Positions 1 through 7,847 of a stretch of 64,000 nt of DNA are shown here, piece by piece (position 1 is the first letter of the stretch; every line of letters begins with the position of its first letter). The stretch covers positions 1 to 64,000 of the forward strand of contig CAVOJD010000014.1 in the NCBI GenBank assembly GCA_963696075.1, given 5' to 3'. The notes beneath the pieces were generated by a model, which worked only from the letters and a program-made list of their open reading frames with translations, searched no databases and was not told where the DNA came from. Position numbers and translations under genes: made by a program. This stretch comes from CAJQQK01 sp963696075. Its GTDB lineage: Bacteria; Pseudomonadota; Alphaproteobacteria; Rhizobiales; Hyphomicrobiaceae.

Positions 1-19
1 AATCCTACCCCCGCAACCA
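1..19 (+). tRNA. 3' end of initiator tRNA-fMet (partial)
   Basis: The first 19 bases, AATCCTACCCCCGCAACCA, match the T-loop end, 3' T-stem strand, 3' acceptor strand, discriminator A and encoded CCA of bacterial initiator tRNA-fMet. The E. coli form ends in CCCCCGCAACCA, and CCTAC is the T-stem version I associate with alphaproteobacteria. The rest of the gene lies left of the window. The identification rests on this end only; no cloverleaf can be folded here. Confidence 0.8.
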
Positions 20-62
20 TCAGTCGTATTTTTCTCCGAATAGTCAATTACTTACCGAGCAG

Positions 63-74
63 CCCCCGCAACCA
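63..74 (+). repeat. Inner copy of the tRNA-fMet 3' end (att-like direct repeat)
   Basis: CCCCCGCAACCA repeats the last 12 bases of the tRNA at 8-19, 55 bases downstream. A shorter related run, CCCGCAACCAACC, occurs at 138-150. Nested copies of this kind are left by successive integration events or by a second small element at the same tRNA. Confidence 0.55.
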
Positions 75-336
75 ACCGTCTTGGCAACAAGCGATTTCAA
101 TGACTTGGCTCGCGGCTTCGCGTTGAACGACGCGCAACCCGCAACCAACCAGGAACCGCGGCAAAGGGGCCTTTCTTGGGTTGGGCCGGTATCCACTCTT
201 CAAGAGCCGATAGAGCTGAACTGCAGGCCGCTCATGTTGTAAGTGCGCCCCTGCACTCTGCCCGGGTCGAACCAAGGTCGCCAATCAAGAGGTAGTGTCC
301 GGCCCCGCCGCGACGCTGAGGTCCGGCAGCGCCCCT
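75..336. other. Non-coding stretch at the left island edge
   Basis: Between the att-like repeat and the stop codon of the first gene I see no recognisable protein. A 78-codon frame on the minus strand (48-284) has no family resemblance and no ribosome binding site. The stretch may be remnant sequence from the integration site. Confidence 0.4.
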
Positions 337-1632
337 TCATTCGAACTCCATTTCCGAGAAGACCTGCTGCGCGTTGCGCCCTGCAAGGGACTCGAACTGC
401 TCCAGATGCTTGAAAGTGGATTGGTCGACCTTCGGGGCGCCGATCATATCGCCTCCGGATTCAATGTGAGCGCCGATTTGTTCACGGAGATTGACCAGAT
501 AGGCCCGGGTTTCAGCGTAAGCGCGCTTCAGATCGGTCGGTGCGCCATGTCCTGGAACAATCTGGTCTGGCTTCAATTCGGCCATCGCATCGAATGCGCC
601 AATCCAACTCTTGGCATTCGACTGCGGGCCGACGCCAAGAATGCGCTCGACATAGACGATGTCGCCGGTGAAAACGGTCTTTTTCGCCGGCACCCAGACG
701 AAGCTGTCGCCCGGTGTGTGAGCCTGGCCCTTGTGGTGGATCTCGATTTCCAGGCCGCCGAGCTTGAGGCTATGGGACGCCTCGAACGTCACATCGGCAT
801 AGACGGGATCAGTGCCGGCCACACTGTCCTTGATCAGCGACGTCAGCATCGTCAGTTGCATTGAGCCGCGATCCTTATGGTCGGCGACGGCGGCCTGCGA
901 TGCGATGATCGTCGCGCCCTGCGCCTTCCAGTAACCGTTGCCGAGCCAGCGGTGATCCTGGCCACCTGTGTTGACGACGTAGCGCACCGGTTGATCCGTG
1001 ACCTTGCGCACGGCGGCGTGCAACATCTCGGCGCCCTTGAAGCTCCCGCCCGGATCGACCAGAACCGCGCCGTCGCTTGTCACGATCAGTCCGAACGTCG
1101 CGTTGTTGGCGAGATTTTGCGGCGAGCGCTGCTGCTTTTCGCCAACGAACGCGTAGATGCCGTCCGTGACTTTGACGGTTTCGAGGGCTACCGCCTGTGA
1201 GGCACAACAAGCGAACAGTAATACAAGCACTCGTACGACGAACTTCATGCCCAAAGGAACCGACGAGCACGAGCAGAACGGCGTCACCGCTCCCAAGGCG
1301 GTGGCAAGCGGATACCCAATAATCTCTCGGCGACCAGCCAAGAGAGCGCGCGTCTTTTCAGGCGAGAAGAAGCTGCGCACGACTCCCATCGCGAACACCA
1401 CGAGCGTCAGCAGCAACAGAACCCTCGGCGTGTCGTGGACGAAAAATGCCATAGCCGCGCCGGGATGGCTGTGGCGATCAACGGGCAATAGCGAAACCAC
1501 CCACTCGGAGAACGGCACAAGCTGGCTGTAGAGGCCGGCCGATAGGATGAGGGCAGCAGCCGTTGCCGACAGCCATTTCAGTGCCCGTCCGTCAGCTGCG
1601 ACGACGGTGCTGGTGACCTGTTGGTCGCTCAT
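337..1632 (-). CDS. Truncated permease fused to a metallo-beta-lactamase-fold hydrolase
   Basis: This 431-residue frame joins two unrelated pieces. Residues 1-127 are the N-terminus of a DUF318/ArsP-type permease: two hydrophobic segments near 22-45 and 70-86, and the family motif TPFCSCSSVP at 117-126. Residue 129 onward starts with MKFVV followed by a hydrophobic stretch ending CCASQAVA, which looks like the intact signal peptide of a periplasmic metallo-hydrolase. That part has GGQDHRWLGN near 204, HTPGDS, FTGDI and VPGHG, typical of the SoxH/quinoprotein-relay MBL subgroup. The first two His of the HxHxDH motif are replaced (NTGGQDH). No Shine-Dalgarno sequence precedes codon 129. The likely origin is an in-frame deletion that removed most of the permease. 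Its start overlaps the arsR stop by 4 bases (ATGA), so the two are co-transcribed and arsenic-responsive. Transport function is probably lost; the hydrolase part may be active. Confidence 0.75.
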   Translation of the reverse strand: MSDQQVTSTVVAADGRALKWLSATAAALILSAGLYSQLVPFSEWVVSLLPVDRHSHPGAAMAFFVHDTPRVLLLLTLVVFAMGVVRSFFSPEKTRALLAGRREIIGYPLATALGAVTPFCSCSSVPLGMKFVVRVLVLLFACCASQAVALETVKVTDGIYAFVGEKQQRSPQNLANNATFGLIVTSDGAVLVDPGGSFKGAEMLHAAVRKVTDQPVRYVVNTGGQDHRWLGNGYWKAQGATIIASQAAVADHKDRGSMQLTMLTSLIKDSVAGTDPVYADVTFEASHSLKLGGLEIEIHHKGQAHTPGDSFVWVPAKKTVFTGDIVYVERILGVGPQSNAKSWIGAFDAMAELKPDQIVPGHGAPTDLKRAYAETRAYLVNLREQIGAHIESGGDMIGAPKVDQSTFKHLEQFESLAGRNAQQVFSEMEFE

Positions 1633-1970
1633 GTCGCAAGTTCCTCAGTTCGAAAGTTTCCGCTTTGCGTTTGCTGCGTCGAAAGCTTGGTCTTCGTTGC
1701 AGCCAGAACGGTCTCGACAATCCTCTGAGCCGATGGCGAGCGAAACCGGGCGCGGCGATAGCGCACCCACGGCGCGTCTCGCCGGTCAGTGACGAGACCT
1801 GCGTCCTTGAGCGCGGCCATATGCCGAGACGTGCGCGACTGCGAGGCACCGAGCGCTGCCATCAGCTCGCAGACGCACAACTCCCGGCCTTCAGTCAGAA
1901 GCGCCAGCGCCTTGCGTCGTGTCGGGTCCGACAACACCGCCAGCAAGTCCGAAAGGTTCCGTTCGTTCAT
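1629..1970 (-). CDS. arsR: ArsR/SmtB-family transcriptional repressor
   Basis: This is a 113-residue winged-helix repressor. It begins MNERNLSDLLAVLSDPTRR and carries the metalloid-binding type motif ELCVCEL in the alpha-3 helix, followed by the DNA-reading helix SQSRTSRHMAALKDAGLV. Family members leave the DNA when As(III) or a related thiophilic metalloid binds the paired cysteines. The chosen start leaves the palindromic operator candidate (1981-2004) upstream. The longer frame, up to 2039, would run through it and has no better ribosome site. The gene is first in a two-gene unit with the permease/hydrolase fusion. Confidence 0.88.
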   Translation of the reverse strand: MNERNLSDLLAVLSDPTRRKALALLTEGRELCVCELMAALGASQSRTSRHMAALKDAGLVTDRRDAPWVRYRRARFRSPSAQRIVETVLAATKTKLSTQQTQSGNFRTEELAT

Positions 1971-1980
1971 TTGAAATCCC

Positions 1981-2004
1981 GCATATGCTTGATTGCGCAT
2001 ATGC
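1981..2004 (-). promoter_or_regulatory. Candidate ArsR operator
   Basis: Two copies of the perfect palindrome GCATATGC lie 16 bases apart (1981-1988 and 1997-2004), 11 bases upstream of the arsR start. Paired ATATGC-type palindromes immediately ahead of the gene are typical of ArsR-family autoregulation. The 16-base register would place two sites about 1.5 helical turns apart. Confidence 0.5.
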
Positions 2005-2099
2005 AGGATTATGCATGGGTCTGCCTTGACAAAGATCAACGGCGTTCATTGCTTCGACGCGCACCGGTTCGCTGTGTCGCCCCTGTGCTCGCGAGCAGA

Positions 2100-3029
2100 T
2101 CAGATCCAGATCACACGCAAGAGCGACGGCACGTCAATCAGCCCGGCAAGGGCGGCCTCGGCGAGACCAAAAAGGGCCGCCAGGAACAGCAAGAATGCGA
2201 CGAGGCGGCCATGGTCGAGGCCATCGATCACAACACGGCGTAGAAACTGCGATAGGATATCGAACAGAGTCACAATCAAAATAATCAGTAAGAGAATCCC
2301 GGATACGCCGCCAAAATCGAAACTGCGCATTGTGTCATAAAGCGCGACGCCGATACCGCCGGCGCCGACGAAGCCGAGGACGGTTGCAGAGCGGATATTG
2401 GATTCGAACCGATAGAGCGCGATTGAGATCCACAACGGCATGACCTGCGGAATGATGCCGTAAATGACTTCGTGCAGCCACGTCGCGCCGGTAGCGCGGA
2501 TACCTTCCACGGGGCGCGGGTCGATCTGCTCGACGGCCTCCGAGAACAGCTTGGCCAGCACACCAGTCGTGTGCACCGCCAGCGCCAGAACCCCTGCCAG
2601 AGGCCCAAGACCGACAGCGGAAACAAAAATCAAGGCGAAAACCAATTCATTGATGGCACGCAATGCGTCCATCAAGCGGCGGGTCGGAAACCAGACCCAG
2701 GACGGAACGATATTTTCCGACGCCATAAGCCCGAACGGGACGGCAAGGATAACCGACAACACGGTGCCCCAGATCGCCATCTGGACCGTTTCCAGGATCA
2801 GGCGCAACCAATCGCGCCAATAGCGGAACGAGGGCTCGGCAAACTCGCTCATGAGTTCGGCCATGTTCGATGCGCCGGTGACAAGTTCGGTCAACCGCTG
2901 CATTTCGGCCGGTACGAAGCTCCAGGCGAGCATGACGAAGAAGCCGCCCCAGATGATCCAGCCATATATCTGGCGGGACAGTTCGGGACGCGGGATTTCG
3001 ATTTGGCTCTTTGGCGCTTCAACGGCCAT
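2100..3029 (-). CDS. phnE: Phosphonate/phosphate-type ABC transporter permease (PhnE family)
   Basis: This 309-residue inner-membrane protein has a first membrane segment near 22-40, then four to five more. The permease-ATPase contact (EAA) loop reads EGIRATGATWLHEVIYGIIP around 175-194. It is somewhat long for PhnE because of an extra hydrophobic C-terminal segment after residue 270. It forms the channel of the transporter with phnD and phnC just upstream on the same strand. In arsenic islands such transporters are thought to handle phosphate or other oxyanions while arsenate accumulates. The true substrate cannot be read from sequence. A strong hairpin separates it from phnD, so its expression may be lower. 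Confidence 0.85.
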   Translation of the reverse strand: MAVEAPKSQIEIPRPELSRQIYGWIIWGGFFVMLAWSFVPAEMQRLTELVTGASNMAELMSEFAEPSFRYWRDWLRLILETVQMAIWGTVLSVILAVPFGLMASENIVPSWVWFPTRRLMDALRAINELVFALIFVSAVGLGPLAGVLALAVHTTGVLAKLFSEAVEQIDPRPVEGIRATGATWLHEVIYGIIPQVMPLWISIALYRFESNIRSATVLGFVGAGGIGVALYDTMRSFDFGGVSGILLLIILIVTLFDILSQFLRRVVIDGLDHGRLVAFLLFLAALFGLAEAALAGLIDVPSLLRVIWI

Positions 3030-3073
3030 GATCGCGGTCTCTGGTGACAGTTGGTGGGGAGGCCTCTGGCCGG

Positions 3074-3116
3074 AAAAACGACAGGCGCCACCCGAGCGAT
3101 TTGCTCGGGCGGCGCC
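3074..3116 (-). terminator. Hairpin with T-run between phnD and phnE (attenuator/terminator)
   Basis: Read on the minus strand, arms GGCGCC + CCCGAGC and GCTCGGG + GGCGCC pair over 13 bp with one A-C mismatch and a 5-base loop. TGTCGTTTTT follows (five T from the A-run at 3074-3078). It lies just after the phnD stop and before phnE. A partial terminator here would make binding protein in excess over permease, a common arrangement in ABC operons. Confidence 0.7.
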
Positions 3117-3133
3117 ATTTTGTTCGTCGCGGC

Positions 3134-4153
3134 TTACTTCTGCGGAATTTCTTCAGCCAGTTTGCGGAACGCGGCAATCTGGGCCGTGAGGTCCGCTTTC
3201 TTTTTGGCCTTCTCTTCAGCGCTGTATGTCTGGTCGCTGTCGAGCAGGAGCAGCTGTTTGTTGGCTTCGAGGACGCGGAATGTCGTGAGCTGCGCGTTCG
3301 ACGACGGGCGGAACGGGCCGAGACCGACGGTTTCGAGTGCCTGACGTTCGGCCTTTACCGTCTCGTCGTCGCCCAGACGACCTGTTGCCATCACGGCGTA
3401 GTAGAGCTTCGCCTTGACGTCCTCAGGCAGGTTCTTGCGCCAAACCAGCGGATCGGAGGCGATGATCGGCGAGCGCCAGATTTCCTTGATCTTGGCGGCA
3501 GCTTCCGGTGCGTTCTTGGCAAGTCGCGTGTAAAGCGCGACGTTGTGGGCCGTGGCAACATCGACCTGCTTGTTGGCGGCTGCCAGCAGGTTGGCTTCGT
3601 GCTTGGCGTTGATCACGCGCTTGAAGCAGTCCTGCGGCGTGACGTTGTTCTTGCCGAACACATAGGTCATCGGCACGAGGTAGCCTGATGTCGACTGCGG
3701 GTCACCGATGCCGAAGTTGATCGATTTGTCCTTGCAGGTGGCAAGCACGTCTTCCAGCGAGTTGAACTTGTCGTTGTCCTTGTGCGTGACAAGGATGGTG
3801 TAATAGCCGGACTCGCCGCTCGCTTCGACTTCCTGCGCGAACACTTCACCGCCTGCGCGGTCGATGGCGGTCATGCCGGACTTGTTGCCAAGGAGCACGA
3901 CGTCAACCTTGTTGAAGCGCATGGCTTCGATCATGCCGGTGTAGTCGGTCGCGAAGAACGTATTGATTTTGAAGCCCGTGCGCTTTGCCATCGCTTCCAG
4001 GAACGGCTTATAGCGCTTGAGCAAGTTGTCCTGGCTCTCAACAGCGAGGAGGCCCCAATTGATTTCCTTGACCTCTTCGGCGAGCACCGTTGTCGGCGCG
4101 GCAATCGCAGCCGCCATTGTAATGGCTGCGAGGCCCTTCACCAGTTTCCGCAT
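3134..4153 (-). CDS. phnD: Phosphate/phosphonate-family periplasmic binding protein (PhnD)
   Basis: This is a 339-residue secreted binding protein. A Lys/Arg-rich start is followed by an Ala-rich hydrophobic segment ending in TTVLAEE, a signal peptide cut near residue 26. The mature part follows the PhnD pattern: INWGLLAVESQDNLLKRYKP at the start, then YTGMIEAM, and the GIGDPQSTSGYLVP ligand-loop segment. The start is the ATG at 4153, with AGGAG seven bases upstream; an upstream in-frame TTG is less likely. It delivers ligand to the phnE/phnC transporter. The aioX product nearby belongs to the same fold but serves sensing, so the two should not be confused. Confidence 0.85.
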   Translation of the reverse strand: MRKLVKGLAAITMAAAIAAPTTVLAEEVKEINWGLLAVESQDNLLKRYKPFLEAMAKRTGFKINTFFATDYTGMIEAMRFNKVDVVLLGNKSGMTAIDRAGGEVFAQEVEASGESGYYTILVTHKDNDKFNSLEDVLATCKDKSINFGIGDPQSTSGYLVPMTYVFGKNNVTPQDCFKRVINAKHEANLLAAANKQVDVATAHNVALYTRLAKNAPEAAAKIKEIWRSPIIASDPLVWRKNLPEDVKAKLYYAVMATGRLGDDETVKAERQALETVGLGPFRPSSNAQLTTFRVLEANKQLLLLDSDQTYSAEEKAKKKADLTAQIAAFRKLAEEIPQK

Positions 4154-4228
4154 TTTCAAACTCCTGATTTGTGGATCGGCAGGTGTCTCAGGCCGACTTG
4201 GCCGTGAGTTCTCAAGGTCGTCCCCGCC

Positions 4229-5098
4229 CTAGGCTGAAACGACCAACCCCTCAGCTGGTGATGTCGCGGGCGCACCAGCCACGGCGCAAGCGCCCCTGGG
4301 CCCAGCTTCAGCTGCATCGGGAAGGATGAGTTCGTCGCTCGCCTCGCCGTAGATGTCGCGCAGGAAGGCGAGCGTCAGTTGCCTACTAGGGCCATCGAAC
4401 ACGATCCGGCCGTCACGCATCGCGATGGTGCGGGCACAGAACCGGCGGGCATATTCCACCTGATGCAGCGAAACCAGGACAGTGATGCCATGTTCCGTGT
4501 TCAGGTCCGAAAGCACCTCCATCACCCGGCGCGCGGAGGCCGGGTCCAGCGAGGCGATCGGCTCATCGGCCAGGATCACCTCGGCCCCCTGCACCATGCA
4601 GCGGGCGATGGCTGCCCGCTGCTGTTGGCCACCGGATAATGTCGCTGCCCTTTGCATCGCCGTCTCGGCGATCCCGACGCGATCGAGAGCCTCCATTGCC
4701 GCCCGCTTTTCCGCATCCGAGAACTGCATCAGCGCACCGCGCCATGACGGCATGCGGCCGAGCCTTCCAACCAGGACATTGGTGATCACGTTCAGGCGCG
4801 GGACGAGATTGAACTGCTGGAAAATGACGCCGACACGAGAGCGAACGCTGCGAATATCACGCGCGACGCGGCCTCGCTTCTGCACGGTTTGACCGAGCAC
4901 CTCGATTTCACCGCCGTCGTCCCCGCTGTCAGCCCGCAAAAGCCCTGCGACGTGGCGAATGAGCGTCGACTTGCCCGACCCCGACGCACCGATGAGGGCG
5001 ACCATCTCGCCTGGCTGGAGGTTTAATGTAACACCGTCCAGCGCGCGCCTGCCGCCCGGAAATACCTTGGTAACACCTTTGACCGCGATCGCCGCCAT
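4229..5098 (-). CDS. phnC: Phosphonate/phosphate-type ABC transporter ATPase (PhnC)
   Basis: This 289-residue ATP-binding subunit has Walker A GASGSGKST, the Q-loop FQQFNLVPRLNV, the ABC signature LSGGQQQRAAIAR, Walker B VILADEPIASLDP and the switch SLHQVEYARR. QFNLV followed by TNVLVGRLG is characteristic of the PhnC group. The start at 5098 has GGGGAG six bases upstream; an in-frame ATG 12 bases earlier lacks a site. It is the first gene of the phnC-phnD-phnE unit, divergent from aioX across about 245 bases that must hold both promoters. Confidence 0.85.
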   Translation of the reverse strand: MAAIAVKGVTKVFPGGRRALDGVTLNLQPGEMVALIGASGSGKSTLIRHVAGLLRADSGDDGGEIEVLGQTVQKRGRVARDIRSVRSRVGVIFQQFNLVPRLNVITNVLVGRLGRMPSWRGALMQFSDAEKRAAMEALDRVGIAETAMQRAATLSGGQQQRAAIARCMVQGAEVILADEPIASLDPASARRVMEVLSDLNTEHGITVLVSLHQVEYARRFCARTIAMRDGRIVFDGPSRQLTLAFLRDIYGEASDELILPDAAEAGPRGACAVAGAPATSPAEGLVVSA

Positions 5099-5165
5099 GC
5101 CACTCCCCATCCGCGAAAACCGTGAGCTAGCAGGGCGCAGTTACAGCTGGATGACACATCCAAGC

Positions 5166-5181
5166 GTCCGGTGTTCCGGCC
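5166..5181 (+). promoter_or_regulatory. Near-match to the AioR-type dyad between phnC and aioX
   Basis: GTCCG-N6-CGGCC resembles a GTxCG-N6-CGxAC dyad, with the A of the final AC replaced by C. A perfect version lies upstream of aioB (9109-9124). I found no clear -24/-12 element beside it, so a role in controlling phnCDE or aioXSR is only a possibility. Confidence 0.2.
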
Positions 5182-5343
5182 ACAGAAGACTGCCTTAGTG
5201 CCTGAAGTTCGGGCTGGTTGCCCCATGACGGCGCTGTCCGACACTGGCTACGTCCCTGGTGTTTTCCTCGGCAGGTGATAAATTACCAGCCAAGACAGAG
5301 CGTCACACAGCCAAGATCGGCGCCAAGGTCTGGAGGAAGTGCC

Positions 5344-6228
5344 GTGGTGGGTGGGTACCGGGAACCCAGCCGTAGACGAGTCGTTGCCGGTGCAGCGGTC
5401 GCGGCGGTCGCTTGTGCTGTGCCAGGGCATAGGATCGGCGCCTCCGGCGCATCGATACGCTTCGGTCTGACGCCGGTCTTTCTCAATAACGACCTGGAAC
5501 TTCTGGATCGCTTGCGCGCGTTCCTCGCCCGCAGCACCGGACAACAGGTCACCCTCGTGCAGCGCAGGACCTACGAAGAAATCACGTCGCTTCTGGTCTC
5601 CGGACAGCTCACAGCCGCCTGGATCTGTGGCTATCCCTACATCCAATACCAAAGCCGGCTGTCGCTGCTCGCCGTGCCGGTCTGGCGCAGGCAGCCGCTG
5701 TATCAGTCGTATCTCATCGTCGGGCGAGACCGGTCCGCCGCATCGCTCGACGACCTCAAGGGCGACATTCACGCCTTCTCCGACCCCAACAGCAATTCGG
5801 GCTGCCTCGTGACGCGCGCGCTGTTGGCCCGAAAACGGTTACGCCCGACCGACTTCTTCACGCGCACGTTCTACACTTACAGCCATCGCAACGTGGTGCG
5901 CGCCGTCGCGTCAGGACTTGCCGAAAGCGGCAGTGTCGACGGCTACGTCTGGGAGGTGCTCGCCGAGGTCGAACCGGACCTCACGCAGCAGACACGGATC
6001 GTTTCGCGCTCCGAGTGGCTCGGGTTCCCGCCGGTGGCCTGCGAGGCTCAGCACGCGGGCTCGCCGCACGCGCGCGCGGTCCAGTCGGCACTGATCGCGA
6101 TGTCATCCGATCCCGACGGTGCCCGGGTGCTCAAGATGCTCCGGCTCGATGGTTTCGTGGCAGGTCATCCCGACCTCTTTGAAGGCATCGCGGATCGCGT
6201 CGAACTCGTACGGGGGCTCGGCGCATGA
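5344..6228 (+). CDS. aioX: Periplasmic arsenite-sensing binding protein AioX
   Basis: This is a 294-residue PhnD-fold protein placed directly before the aioS/aioR two-component genes. AioX proteins bind As(III) in the periplasm and pass the signal to AioS. The N-terminus has a twin-arginine-like export signal (SRRRVV then an Ala-rich stretch). ICGYPY near residue 95 carries the cysteine that I recall being implicated in As(III) binding in Agrobacterium AioX. Other family segments are FGLTPVFLNND and SDPNSNSGCLV. The start is GTG at 5344, with GGAGG seven bases upstream; upstream in-frame codons lack a site. The stop overlaps the aioS start by 4 bases, showing translational coupling. Confidence 0.85.
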   Translation: MVGGYREPSRRRVVAGAAVAAVACAVPGHRIGASGASIRFGLTPVFLNNDLELLDRLRAFLARSTGQQVTLVQRRTYEEITSLLVSGQLTAAWICGYPYIQYQSRLSLLAVPVWRRQPLYQSYLIVGRDRSAASLDDLKGDIHAFSDPNSNSGCLVTRALLARKRLRPTDFFTRTFYTYSHRNVVRAVASGLAESGSVDGYVWEVLAEVEPDLTQQTRIVSRSEWLGFPPVACEAQHAGSPHARAVQSALIAMSSDPDGARVLKMLRLDGFVAGHPDLFEGIADRVELVRGLGA

Positions 6229-7847
6229 GGTCGGGCGGCAGTCAGCCTGGCAACATGCAACCTGGGCGCAGGACCGGGCTGCTGGTGCGCCCGTCGAACT
6301 GGCCGCTGACCGTCCGCGTTCCTGCCGTTGTCGTGCTCTTGATGCTCATCGTGAGCGCCGTCATCAGCGAGCGGGTGCTGTCGCGTCTCGTCGAAACGCA
6401 GAGCCGGCATCTGACGGAACTGACCGGTGCCTATCTCGACGGCGTCTCTTCAGCAGTGATGCCGCATGTGCTGAGGGAGGACGTCTGGGAGATCTATGAT
6501 GTCCTGGATCGCGCTACCCAGCGTTACTCCGGCCTCGATGTGGCGTGGACCACCGTGGTCGATCATGCGGGTGTCATCATCGCATCCAGCCAGCCGCGCG
6601 TGCATGTGACCCAGGAGCGGCTCTCGGCACTGTTGCAGACCGACAATTCCCTGCAGCCGCGGATTGCAATCAACGGCACCAGCGGCGTTTCCGAGTTCGC
6701 CCGCAACCTCCTGCACCAGGGTCGCGTCGTCGGTGCCATCCATGGTGAAGTCCGGATCGAAGCCCTCATCGCGGAACGATGGTCGGTCCTGACCACGCTG
6801 ATCCTGACAAACGCGGCCCTGGCCCTCACTCTGGCCGCGATCGGCTACGTCATGGTCCGCAGGATGGTCCGGCCCGTGGGCCTGTTGGCCGATCATATGC
6901 AGGTTGATCCAGGAGGCACCGCCCACGCCATTCCCGAACATCAACTCGGCGCGCCAACAAGCGAGTTCGGGCGACTGTTCCGCAGGTACAATAGTCTCGT
7001 CGAAACCGTCCGCGAGCGTGAACGCCTGATCCATGCCCTTGCCGAGGAAGAACGCCTCGCGGCTCTGGGCCGGCTCTCATCCGTGATGGCGCATGAGATC
7101 AACAATCCGCTCGGCGGCATGCTGACGGCTGTCCAGACCTTGAAGCGGCACGGACACCGGGAGGATGTGCGCATCAGCTCAGTCGATCTCATCGAGCGCG
7201 GGCTGATCGGCATGCGCAACGTGGCCCGCTCGACGCTTGCCGCATACCGCTCAGACCAGGGCCAGCAGCAGCTGACGCGGGAGCATCTGGAAGATCTCGC
7301 CATATTGATCGGGCCAGAAGTCCGCCGGAAAAATCTCCGCCTCGCATGGACAAACGGCATTCAGCAACCGATCGAATCGCCGGCGCAGCCGATTCGAGAT
7401 GCAACGCTCAATCTGCTGCTCAACGCTTGTGCTGCAAGCGTCAGCGGCGGCGCCGTCGAATTTCAAGCGCAAGCAACCGCTTGTCATCTGGCGATCACGG
7501 TCAAGGATCAAGGCGGCGGGCTCCCTGACGAACTTCGAACATGGCTCCAATCTGGTTCACCCGATGAGATGCCAGGAGATGGTCATGGTGGGCTCGGGCT
7601 CTGGATCGTGCGCCGTCACGTCGTCGATCTGGCGGGCGCGATCACCGTGGAACCAGACCCCGGAAACGGCACGCAAATCACTTTGACATTCCCCAGGGCA
7701 CGCGAACCAAGCAACGCCCGGCCTCAAGAGCCACACCAAGTCATCCCAGCCAAAGCCAAGGAGCTTGAGCATGGTACTCGAAGGACGCTCGATCGGATTG
7801 ATCGAGGACGACCCGATTATGGGCGAAAGCCTTTGGCAGACGCTTAG
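6225..7847 (+). CDS. aioS: Arsenite-responsive sensor histidine kinase AioS
   Basis: This is a 540-residue membrane kinase. Transmembrane segments lie near 28-48 and 187-211 and flank a periplasmic sensor region of about 140 residues. A HAMP-like linker follows, then the phosphoacceptor box VMAHEINNPLGG (His about 290) and ATPase motifs LLLNACAAS and GGLGLWIVRRH. It should autophosphorylate when AioX reports As(III) and then phosphorylate AioR. The C-terminal 30 residues, after the ATPase domain, overlap the aioR start by 77 bases, so the two proteins are probably made in a fixed ratio. Confidence 0.9.
   Translation: MRSGGSQPGNMQPGRRTGLLVRPSNWPLTVRVPAVVVLLMLIVSAVISERVLSRLVETQSRHLTELTGAYLDGVSSAVMPHVLREDVWEIYDVLDRATQRYSGLDVAWTTVVDHAGVIIASSQPRVHVTQERLSALLQTDNSLQPRIAINGTSGVSEFARNLLHQGRVVGAIHGEVRIEALIAERWSVLTTLILTNAALALTLAAIGYVMVRRMVRPVGLLADHMQVDPGGTAHAIPEHQLGAPTSEFGRLFRRYNSLVETVRERERLIHALAEEERLAALGRLSSVMAHEINNPLGGMLTAVQTLKRHGHREDVRISSVDLIERGLIGMRNVARSTLAAYRSDQGQQQLTREHLEDLAILIGPEVRRKNLRLAWTNGIQQPIESPAQPIRDATLNLLLNACAASVSGGAVEFQAQATACHLAITVKDQGGGLPDELRTWLQSGSPDEMPGDGHGGLGLWIVRRHVVDLAGAITVEPDPGNGTQITLTFPRAREPSNARPQEPHQVIPAKAKELEHGTRRTLDRIDRGRPDYGRKPLADA

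Noticed and set aside
48..284. 78-codon minus-strand frame at the island edge
   Set aside because: No ribosome site or recognisable family; it spans the att-like repeat at 63-74.
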